Below the pieces are notes generated by a model. That model was not told where the DNA came from, searched no databases, and saw nothing but the letters and a program-made list of their open reading frames with translations. A stretch of DNA of 28,888 nucleotides from Plantago elongata (Eukaryota > Streptophyta > Magnoliopsida > Lamiales > Plantaginaceae). Below are positions 22,019-28,888 of this stretch, in pieces. Location of the stretch: contig JAYMSP010001782.1 in NCBI GenBank assembly GCA_036897095.1, positions 1-28,888 on the forward strand, read 5' to 3'. The stretch's first letter is position 1. Each line of letters starts with the position of its first letter. The position numbers were made by a program, and so were the translations under genes.

Positions 22019-22126
22019 GCATTCAGAAAGTGATATTTATTTTTAAGTGTCAGGGCATTCTGAAAGTGATATTTATTTCTAAGTGTCAGGGCATTCTGAA
22101 AGTGATATTTATTTCCAAGTGTCAGT
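22019..22126. repeat. 36-bp tandem repeat, three copies
   Basis: Units at 22019-22054, 22055-22090 and 22091-22126 share GAAAGTGATATTTATTT followed by AAGTGTCAG. The second and third are nearly identical; the first differs at a few positions. They lie in the LTR-like block just left of the 75-bp repeats. Confidence 0.85.
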
Positions 22127-22322
22127 GTACTAAATTGAAAGTGAATGCTGTAAATATTTTACAGCTAGTGAAGTGATAAAGTGACAGTGTACTCTGCATA
22201 TTTTACAGTTCTTGCATTTCTGATCCTCATTGCATTGCACGAAAACCGTTTTCCAAAAAGGCAACCATACACTGTTTTCTTAAACTGGGAACCGTATCTG
22301 TTTATCGCTGTTTAATCAGCTT

Positions 22323-22630
22323 GGACCTCTGGTCCTGGAGTGATGGCTGTGAAATCAGCTGGGGGTTTCGACCCTGAAGTGGCTATGCAAATAGCGTGGA
22401 CCCATGGTTCTGAAGTGATGGCTGTGAAATCAGCTGGGGGTTTCGACCCTGTAGTGGCTATGCAAATAGCGTGGACCCATGGTCCTGAAGTGATGGCTGT
22501 GAAATCAGCTGGGGTTTCGACCCTGAAGTGGCTATGCAAATAGCGTGGACCCATGGTTCTGAAGTGATGGCTGTGAAATCAGCCTGGATCTTTGATCCTG
22601 AAGTGATGGCTGTGAAATCAGCTTGGGTGA
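22323..22630. repeat. 75-bp tandem repeat, about four units, decaying to shorter units
   Basis: Units start at 22323, 22398, 22473 and 22547 (spacings 75, 75 and 74). Each carries GTGATGGCTGTGAAATCAGC, a GGTTTCGACCCT segment and GGCTATGCAAATAGCGTGG. The last unit collapses into shorter repeats of the GTGATGGCTGTGAAATCAGC core. Because 75 is a multiple of three, open frames run through it on both strands (a 25-residue period, for example VMAVKSAGGFDP on plus). The 74-base unit shifts the frame, and no start context or domain supports a protein. I read it as a minisatellite within a retroelement LTR. Confidence 0.85.
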
Positions 22631-22639
22631 CAACCCTCA

Positions 22640-23024
22640 AATGAGTGATATTGGAAATCCCGAAGAAAAAGTGTTAAATGACTGATCAGTGCATTGGTTT
22701 GCCGCATTTATCATCTTCATATGCATTTAATGCATACCTGACTAACCTCACTGAGTCTTCATGACTGACACTCTCTTTGTTTCAATAATTCACTTTCCCA
22801 GATTTTGAGCACGAAGACAGGAGCGGGTAGTTCAAACAGCCGGACATTTGGCAAATTTCTGCTGCTGCAATTCTAGTTAGATGTGTATTTTCTATTTCTG
22901 TTTTTTTTTTACTTATCCCGTACCTACGGTGTGTAACGGATAAAGTATTGTAATATTTTAATAAATATGTATTTGATATATTCGTCACGATCCTTGACGT
23001 TTGGACCTGATCCCGGACGTTACA
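22640..23024 (-). mobile_element. 5' terminal part of a Ty3/gypsy-type LTR (minus orientation), left extent unknown
   Basis: Read on the minus strand from 23024 the sequence starts TGTAACGTCCGGGATCAGG, closely like the TGTAACG-type starts of plant Ty3/gypsy LTRs. The repeats at 22019-22630 would lie further into it. The next five bases to the right (23025-23029) are TAATT. TAATT also occurs at 21021-21025 directly before a TG, which would make a 2.0-kb LTR (21026-23024) ending in CA. In such AT-rich DNA that match is weak evidence. No polypurine tract or primer site adjoins 23024, so a solo or broken LTR is likely. Confidence 0.4.
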
Positions 23025-23031
23025 TAATTCG

Positions 23032-23449
23032 TGTCCTATAACGTTATCAAAAGAACTCTAATCACGCATTGAAAGAAAAAAGAGAGGGAAAATCAATCAC
23101 AAGAATAGGGATTTTGAGATGTCGCTTTCACGGTGGCTACACGTTTATTCAACGGTTAGTTTATTCATCAATTTCAACTGAGTAATACAACTAGGATTTA
23201 TGATATAAATACTAGAGGTTCCTTTTAGGGTTTACTCTCGGGTCAGGGGCATGTTCTCCTACTTACGGGCCATGGGCCTATATTACATAGAGCTACGGTC
23301 ATAGACCAAATTAACTGAAATAACTGTCAAAAGGAAATAGTAATTGGATTAATTAATAATAACGCTTAATGGGCTTTCAGATACGCTTCTGGGAGCCACC
23401 GCTCGGGCTCCCGCTCTGATCTTGGTTCTCATCAATTCGGCCTCCAACA
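23032..23449 (-). mobile_element. 3' LTR of the chromovirus remnant
   Basis: On the minus strand the LTR begins TGTTGGAGGCCGAATTG right after a purine-rich stretch (AGGGGAGGCGAG, 23450-23461), the expected polypurine tract. It contains a TATA-like TATTTATATCATAAAT near 23205-23220 and a GAATAAA signal near 23145. Its end is probably near 23032 (AACGTTATAGGACA), giving about 418 bp, a size seen in short-LTR chromoviruses. The precise end is inferred, not proven by a second LTR. Confidence 0.5.
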
Positions 23450-24860
23450 CTCGCCTCCCCTAAAAGACCAACCTTGTCCCCAAGGTTGAGTTCTGGAAAT
23501 CGACTAATCAATTCTTCCAGAGGTCCCAAGTAACTTCATCTGCCTCCAGAGTGTTCCACTTAACCAATGCTTCTCTTACCTCTCTTGTCCAATGAAAGTC
23601 CAACAGAGCTTCTGGAATGAGTTCTGGTAACCCTTCTGCTATGTAAGGTGGGAGGACCAGACGCACTGCGCCACTGAGTCGTCGTTTAAGAAGAGATACA
23701 TGGAAGACATGATGAATCCTTGATCCTGGTGGTAATTCCAATTTATAAGCAGCATTGCCTATCTTGTATTCTTGTCCTTGATCTTGAAAGGACCAAAGAA
23801 CTTACTGGTCGGCTTCTGATTAACCTTTTTGAAAACTGAGCCTTGATTGTAAGGTTGTAGTCTTAAGTAAACCAAGTCTCCTGCTTCAAACTCTTCAGGC
23901 CTCGTCCCCTTATATGCCAATTGTTTTATTCTATTATGGGCCCCTTGCAGATTACATCATAGTTCTTTGAGTAATTTGTCTATGTCCTTAGCTCGTGAAC
24001 GATAGTGGACCCCTTCTCATGTACGGGTATTGGTCGCGCAGGTTTTCCATAGACAGCTTCAAATGGGGTCATCTCTATAGATCTATGGTACGTTGTGTTG
24101 TACCAATATTCTGCCCAAGCTAGATGCTTTTCCCACTCCTTTAGTCACTCATATGTATAGCACCGTAGGTACTGCTCTAAGCACCTATTGATTACCTCAG
24201 TTTGGCCATCGGTCTGGGATGATAAGCTGAGCTCATCTTCAATTTTGTTCACTGTAACTCTTTCCATAAAGCACTGATAAAAACCATGTCTCTATCGGAT
24301 ACTATAGATAGTGGTACACCATGGAGTTTAACCAAATGTTGCACAAATTGCTCAGCCACATCCTAGAGTACGGGTAACTTAACGGTATGAAATGAGCATA
24401 TTTAGACATTCTATCCACAACAACCAGGATAGTATCCTTCCCTCTAGATTTAGGTAAGCCCGTGATAAAGTCCATAGAGACATCAGTCCATACCTGTTAT
24501 GGAATTTCTAGTGGGTTAAGTAAACCTGCCGGTTTCCGGCAATCGCTCTTGTTCCTCTGACATACTTCGCACTCTTGTATGAACCGCCTACATCTCTCAA
24601 AATGCCCATCCAATGAAAGACTCCTGAAATCCTCTTGTTGGTCCGTAGTACTCATGAATGTCCGCCAAATGCAGATGCGTGAAACTCTTACAGTACTTGC
24701 TGCTTGAGGATCCCCTTGGGTACTATGGTTCGTCCGCGATAGGTCAGACATCTTTGTCGCAACCTATACTTAGCTGGAATCGTGTCACCCATACCTTCTT
24801 TGTCTCGTTTAAATCTGACCTGTGGACTCTACTGGGTACTGGATCCGTCAAAGCATCTCG
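23450..24860 (-). mobile_element. Ty3/gypsy chromovirus remnant: integrase and chromodomain
   Basis: Minus-strand fragments follow integrase order through many frameshifts and stops. Listed from 24800 down: YRGRTIVPKG; the zinc-binding end CEVCQRNKSDC with PAGLLNPLEIP; the catalytic core, [14 protein letters not shown] and [25 protein letters not shown] and DGQTEVINRCLE (the D,D,E triad); AEYWYNTTYHRS; TPFEAVYGKPARP; the C-terminal FEAGDLVYLRLQPY and FFGPFKI (GPY-type); ELPPGSRIHHVFHVSLLKRR; then a chromodomain-like REALVKWNTLEADEVTWDLW. Known: this order with a C-terminal chromodomain defines chromoviruses, whose integrase targets chromatin. Gag, protease and reverse transcriptase are not seen to the right. 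Inactive and 5'-truncated. Confidence 0.85.
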
Positions 24861-25243
24861 CAATGATCCAATAGCCCCCCCTCCCCCTCCCAATAGTTCT
24901 CCGGTCCAGAGCCAACTTAGTTATTTTCAAAGCTCTCTCAGGCTTGAAGCGAGCAGTCCCAGTCATCTTTTTAGGGTTAGACTAATTCTAGAAAACAGTA
25001 AAACGTACGTGAAAATGAGAAATGAAATGAGAAGTTATGAAATAAATCTGAAAAGAGTAAAATTTGGGTCTCGAAAAGAAAGCGCCAGTTTATCAGAAAA
25101 AACATACATACTTAGTTTACTTCACGGGTAATTCAAATATTCTGAATAAATTCACAAGTATTCATAAATTCATTACATGTTGCCAAAATCACCATCATTA
25201 CTAGAAGGCTAAATGATACTCATGAGTCAGGCCTAAAATGGTC
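24861..25243. other. Junction between retroelement debris and the PPR gene
   Basis: It holds a C-rich run (24875-24891: C7, T, C5, T, C3) that may be the edge of the retroelement. AT-rich DNA without a domain follows. The last part is the probable 3'UTR of the minus-strand PPR gene; no clear poly(A) signal is visible. The 157-codon plus-strand frame at 24658-25131 overlaps the antisense integrase and is not a gene. Confidence 0.4.
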
Positions 25244-26932
25244 CTAAACCTCTGAATTTTCATGGAGCGAAACAATGCCTGTGGTTTTAGCTGACAACAT
25301 CAACTCTTCAATGCGTTGCTTCTCCTTTTGCATTCCTTTCCGCTCGAGTTTTTCCAGGAGAATGTTACACGTATAATCCGTTGGAACAAGACCTTTAATC
25401 ACCGACTCCTCGAAAAATGAGCAGGCGCGCTGCAGAAATCCATTCTTACAAAGCACAATAACCAAAAGAGAATAAGTGCCAGGATCAATGCTAATGTCAT
25501 TCTTGAACATGTGATTCAACACAAAGTAAAGTACTTTCATTCTGTTAAGTTTGCAGCACATCTTTAATAGTGGTCTGTAAGTATTCATATCCAGCTCACA
25601 TCCACTTTCCTCCATCTTTAGGAGTAACTTCAATGCCTTCTCTTCTTGCAAGTAATCGGCAGCAGTTTTTATCATTGAACTGAATGTGTTTGTATCTGGA
25701 GCAGTTCCCTGCCTTGACATATCCTCAAACACTGCATCACAGTCCTTTATCCTACCACCTTTCCTCAAAGCGAACAAAAATGCATTACAGAAAGGAGTAT
25801 CGATAGAGCAATTTTCTTGCTTCATCATCTCATAAACCTCGATAGCTTTATCTATTTCCCGCGATTTAGCCAAAGCAGTCATTATAATGGTATATGTTAC
25901 TACATTAGGACGAAACCCATTCTTTTTCATTTCTTCTAAAGTAGCATTGACATTACGAAAATCTTTTTCTCGGCAATAAGCCTCAATTAAACTTGTATAT
26001 GTAATTGAATCAGGGCAAAATCCATGCACCTTCATTTCTTTTGTCGTCCTTTTGGCCTTGTCAATCTGCCTAACTTTGCACCAACCATGAACTAATATGT
26101 TGTATGTCTGTAAAGTAGGAGCAATATGGTTCTTGCATTCTAGAAACACTTGCTCAGCATAATCGACACCTCTACACTTCATCAATGCATCCATCAACAT
26201 ATTCATGGCAGCTGCATCTTTCTCCAAACCAAACCGCTCAATCTTTTTAAATGCCTCTACCGCGTCATCATATTTACCAGCATTTGCAAAACGTCTCACG
26301 ACTGTACTAATCGTATCCAACGTGGCATATCCCAATCCATTCATTTCTTCGACCAATACCAACATGAGGTCGAACTTTCTTGCTTTCCCCAAATTCTCAA
26401 CCATCAAGTTATACACATCCGGCGAATGCTTAACCCCTTTCACAGATTCAACCCACTTAAAGAAACCGAAAGCCGGTATCCACTCCCAGCTGAATCTCTT
26501 CAATACTCGTTCAATCAAACTCTCAGATACATCAACAACACATCCATCTAAGGCTTGCACAACCAAATCAGGAGATCCAAAACTGTTCTTTAAAACCTTA
26601 CAGACCCTGTCAATATCACTCTCAACATAATCAATAACCAAATCTTTCCTACCAGCACTATGATGATGATTCTTCTGATTATTTATCCAGTAATGCACCG
26701 ACGGAGGCGTAAAATCCTCATCCTCTGAATTGCCAGCAAAGGCATTCATCTCGGAAGACTTAACCCAATCAGGAAGTTCAGGGGACTCAGTGCCGTCAAG
26801 TCCCTCCGGCAGTGTACAGAATGCACATTGCAGCCCGGTAGTAACCCCAGTAACATAACTACTACAATCCAGCCTGAAGTTATTCAAACACCATAGGGAC
26901 AAAGAAGAGGTATTCTTTGCTTTAAGCAACAT
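25244..26932 (-). CDS. P-class pentatricopeptide repeat protein, probably mitochondrial
   Basis: An intact intronless coding region of 562 residues, from the ATG at 26930-26932 (MLLKAKNTSSLSLW) to the TAG at 25244. The frame continues upstream without ATG in good context, but a TTCCTTAACAG acceptor at 26949 marks the end of a 5'UTR intron, which supports this start. Seen: a Ser/Leu-rich N-terminus with few acids, suited to organelle import; an acidic linker (SEDEDFTPP); a helical segment with DIDRVCKVLKNSFGSPDLVVQAL and RFSWEWIPAFGFFKW; then about 11 consecutive 35-residue PPR motifs from about residue 172 to 545, such as TYNILVHGWCKVRQIDKA, TYTSLIEAYCREKDF and TYTIIMTALAKSREIDKA. No E, DYW or SMR domain. 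Known: P-class PPR proteins bind specific organelle RNAs to stabilise, process or translate them. It resembles the Arabidopsis At3g22670 type from memory. The RNA target is unknown. Confidence 0.92.
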   Translation of the reverse strand: MLLKAKNTSSLSLWCLNNFRLDCSSYVTGVTTGLQCAFCTLPEGLDGTESPELPDWVKSSEMNAFAGNSEDEDFTPPSVHYWINNQKNHHHSAGRKDLVIDYVESDIDRVCKVLKNSFGSPDLVVQALDGCVVDVSESLIERVLKRFSWEWIPAFGFFKWVESVKGVKHSPDVYNLMVENLGKARKFDLMLVLVEEMNGLGYATLDTISTVVRRFANAGKYDDAVEAFKKIERFGLEKDAAAMNMLMDALMKCRGVDYAEQVFLECKNHIAPTLQTYNILVHGWCKVRQIDKAKRTTKEMKVHGFCPDSITYTSLIEAYCREKDFRNVNATLEEMKKNGFRPNVVTYTIIMTALAKSREIDKAIEVYEMMKQENCSIDTPFCNAFLFALRKGGRIKDCDAVFEDMSRQGTAPDTNTFSSMIKTAADYLQEEKALKLLLKMEESGCELDMNTYRPLLKMCCKLNRMKVLYFVLNHMFKNDISIDPGTYSLLVIVLCKNGFLQRACSFFEESVIKGLVPTDYTCNILLEKLERKGMQKEKQRIEELMLSAKTTGIVSLHENSEV

Positions 26933-26948
26933 ATAATATACTATTCGT

Positions 26949-27226
26949 CTGTTAAGGAAATAAAAGAAACACATTACATATATACAGCAAGATTTCACCA
27001 ATCAAGTAAAGTGGCAAGTAATATTTCAAACCAGCACATTTCAGTTGGACATTTCCTCAAACAGGTAGGGTGCAAGTGCGAGATATATTCAAGTACTCAT
27101 GACCAATGCTATATTTTCAAGTGTACGTTATAGACGAAATTTCTGTAATTGGTGGTGGAAGTGTAACAATCAAATTGCAGATTTAGGTAGAACTGAGAAG
27201 GGCAGAGTGAAATATAGAAGAGTTAC
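26949..27226 (-). other. Probable 5'UTR intron of the PPR gene
   Basis: On the minus strand a TTCAAG/GTAACTC donor at 27227/27226 pairs with a TTCCTTAACAG/ACG acceptor at 26949/26948. This leaves a 16-base untranslated piece before the ATG. Introns in the leader are common in plants. The upstream exon would run rightwards from 27227 into a segment open in one frame (LLGTPLPGIQSTSAVF), whose role is unclear. Confidence 0.5.
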
Positions 27227-27368
27227 CTTGAACTTGAATAAACACAACCAGCAGGTCCAACACTGAGAACGGAGACAAACACCGCAGAGGTGGATTGAAT
27301 CCCCGGTAAAGGCGTGCCGAGCAGCACAGAAAACTTACTGATCAGTAATGACTTGCCCAGTTGATCTG

Positions 27369-27634
27369 TCAGAAAGCGAGAGAGATTTCTTCTTCAGTAG
27401 CGCAAGAGTTCTCAGAAACAGTCACAGACTCACAACCTAAACAGTGTATGTTGTAATGATTAGACTCTAGATGCATGCAATCAACAGAAGGACCGGATTC
27501 TTTATCCTTTTTCCTAGACCAAGGACAGTACTCTCCGAGTAACCCAACCGATGATAAAAAGATATAGGCTTGTTCAGACATAAAAGAAGTTTCTGACTTA
27601 ACGCCCTCCACTTTGAAACATGAATTTATATCCC
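27369..27634 (-). CDS. Coding-like exon of unrecognised protein
   Basis: On the minus strand a TTTTGTTGTAG acceptor at about 27635 is followed by an open frame of about 88 codons, reading from DINSCFKVEGVKSETSF through GLLGEYCPWSRKKDKESG and HCLGCESVTVSENSC to a TGA at 27369. The composition (Cys, Ser, Glu and Gly balanced) is unlike translated AT-rich spacer. There are several Cys residues but no zinc-finger spacing I can name. No partner exon is identified. It may be an upstream exon of the PPR transcription unit, the last exon of a broken gene, or chance. Confidence 0.3.
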
Positions 27635-27829
27635 TACAACAAAATATATATACACAAAACAGTTGTAAATTCATATACAAGTTAATATACGCAAAGCATT
27701 CAACAGAAACAAGGGGGCCGAATGTACATACAGGGTACAAAGAGCGGCACCTATCCTATGTAATTCCCAATAAAATAAGGCACTCGGCCAGCATTGAACA
27801 CTTAAAAGCACCTGAAACCAATAAGTTAA

Positions 27830-28120
27830 CACGGTAAAGAAACAGCGTTTTAGTAACGAAATTTCTAACGAAAATTTCTTCTAACGAAATTTCTAACGGG
27901 CAAAACATCGTGAGAAACTATTTCTAACAGATTTTTTATTCCGTTTGAAATTTTTAACGGAATACAGAATTCCCTTAGAAAATACGATTCCGGTTCAAAC
28001 ATGAACCGGCCAGAATTTCTAAAGGAATTTGCAGATTCCATTAAAAACATTTCTAACTGAATCTGTTTAGTCCGTTAGAAAGTTTCTAACGTACTAAACA
28101 GATTTCGTTAGAAACTGTGT
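27830..28120. repeat. CACTA-element terminal and subterminal repeats
   Basis: Many short units of the type AATTTCTAACG are packed here, in direct orientation to about 28060 and then inverted (CGTTAGAAA) to about 28110. Subterminal arrays of this kind are typical of plant CACTA (En/Spm) elements. The outer end is probably near 27830, where CACGGTAAAGAAACAGCG could be a mutated CACTA terminus. The transposase C-terminus immediately to the right, pointing leftwards, supports this as the 3' end of the element. Confidence 0.6.
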
Positions 28121-28311
28121 ATTTAAAAAAAATTAATTACAAATATAATTTTTTTATTATAAATATAATTTATATATACGGAAATTTAAAAGCACACAAT
28201 TTTAATGGCAGAAATATAATTATAATTTATATATATCGTATAAATTTATCCGTACATCAAATAATATCTACGGACTAGAGGGTAGTGGGTTATCCGTACA
28301 TCAAATAAAAC
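28121..28311. other. AT-rich 3' region of the CACTA element
   Basis: Between the subterminal repeats and the transposase stop codon. It contains low-complexity AAATATAATTTATATATA sequence and most of a 44-bp duplication. No gene. Confidence 0.4.
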
Positions 28312-28333
28312 CTACGAATTAGAGGGTGGTGGG
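28246..28333. repeat. 44-bp tandem duplication at the transposase 3' end
   Basis: TTATCCGTACATCAAATAA begins a 44-base unit at 28246-28289 and again at 28290-28333, with about five differences; both end AGAGGGTRGTGGG. The right unit contains the transposase stop codon, so the duplication copied the end of the coding region and the start of the 3'UTR. Confidence 0.8.
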
Positions 28334-28739
28334 GGTGGAATGTATGTGGTCATAAATTGCTGGAACTGCTCCAACATCTTCGCCTGCTCATGTAGCTGCT
28401 CTCGCATCTGTCTCGACTCCTGCTCCTACTTATGTAGCTGCTCTCGCAGCAATCTCGACTCCTCCTCCATCTTCGCCTCGTATGCCATCCCCGCCTGCTC
28501 TGACTGTATCCTCTGCTCCTCTGTCATCTCCTCCAACTGGCTGATACGAAACGTCGTCTTCTGCGAACCGCCACTGCTCGTAGGAGTAGAGGGAAGGGTC
28601 AGGGCAAGATTTCCAAGTCCCAATGATCTCTTTTTGTTGTTAACTGGATTAACCTGCAAAAAGAGAGCATTCCTTTTGTGACATCAGACGAGGACCCTAC
28701 TTGCTCCTGCTGCAACCTACGCCTCTCCTCACATTCCTC
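28312..28739 (-). pseudogene. CACTA (En/Spm, Ptta-type) transposase C-terminus, broken
   Basis: On the minus strand, a segment at about 28660 reads VNPVNNKKRSLGLGNLALTL, then SSGGSQKTTFRISQLEEMTE and a Glu/Gln-rich coiled coil with repeated LLREQLH and MREQLHEQ units. It ends FMTTYIPPPPPSNS before a TAG at 28312-28314. An in-frame TAG near 28426 (after REQLHK) interrupts the coil. The upstream piece at 28690-28739 (EERRRLQQEQVGSSSD) follows an acceptor-like GTAG but is in another frame. Known: plant En/Spm transposases of this type end in a LGxG motif followed by a Gln/Glu coiled coil used for multimerisation. The catalytic part lies outside the window, so the activity of the rest cannot be judged; this copy of the tail is broken. 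Confidence 0.7.
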
Positions 28740-28888
28740 CTACGTCCAAACATTATATATTCACCCATTAATGTAATACAATAATAGTTTACAAACAACG
28801 TAGCATGAACACCATGTAAAACACAGACCAAACCTAATTTCATAACAACAGTACACTCGAAAGCATTCAACAAAATGTATTGGGCGCC

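Noticed and set aside
22019-22630. CRISPR-like repeat array
   Set aside because: Units are contiguous with no unique spacers, and the window is plant nuclear DNA.
22312-22640. Repeat proteins with 25-residue period on both strands
   Set aside because: A 75-bp tandem repeat automatically gives open frames on both strands; a 74-bp unit and the absence of start context argue against translation.
24658-25131. 157-codon plus-strand open frame
   Set aside because: Antisense to the integrase fragment on the minus strand and running into AT-rich DNA; no recognised motif.
26150-26630. Two plus-strand open frames of 133 and 141 codons
   Set aside because: Antisense shadows of the PPR repeats on the minus strand.

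Overview
This is nuclear DNA from a flowering plant, almost certainly a eudicot. The evidence is GT-AG introns in long AT-rich spacers, a five-exon plant VPS9A gene, a P-class pentatricopeptide-repeat (PPR) gene, a plant-specific SPKVSCMGQ-motif gene, and degraded plant transposon families (MULE, hAT, CACTA, L1-type LINE, chromodomain Ty3/gypsy). I cannot name the species from the sequence alone.

Layout. (1) At 1-412, two plus-strand exons of a PHD-finger protein stop halfway through the zinc finger, and no continuation is seen downstream. (2) At 1.8-6.8 kb lie three copies of one exon of the actin-regulatory PIR/SRA1 (CYFIP-like, SCAR/WAVE complex) gene with flanking intron. Two are frameshifted or nonsense copies. 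The third has an intact exon but broken neighbouring exons. A 983-bp MULE-like element (3103-4085) sits between copies 1 and 2. (3) At 7.9-9.0 kb is a minus-strand LINE reverse-transcriptase remnant. (4) At 10.3-10.9 kb is an intact single-exon minus-strand gene resembling syringolide-induced protein 14-1-1. (5) At 11.1-16.9 kb there is no gene; I see a SINE-like A/B-box unit, a perfect hairpin and a 277-bp hAT element with a perfect 8-bp target duplication. (6) At 16.9-20.2 kb is an intact minus-strand VPS9A Rab5-GEF gene. (7) At 20.3-24.9 kb is retroelement debris: an LTR-like block with 36-bp and 75-bp tandem repeats, then a minus-strand chromovirus integrase/chromodomain remnant with its 3' LTR. 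(8) At 25.2-27.2 kb is an intact minus-strand P-class PPR gene with a probable 5'UTR intron. (9) At 27.4-27.6 kb is a coding-like exon I do not recognise. (10) From 27.83 kb to the right edge is the 3' part of a CACTA (En/Spm) element: subterminal repeats, then the C-terminal coiled coil of its transposase.

The three intact genes (SPKVSCMGQ-motif protein, VPS9A, PPR) are all on the minus strand but are unrelated in function; nothing suggests a cluster. VPS9A activates Rab5-type GTPases in endosomal and vacuolar trafficking. The PPR protein probably acts on organelle RNA. The most notable local feature is the repeated, partly decayed PIR/SRA1 segment. I found no convincing undescribed functional system.
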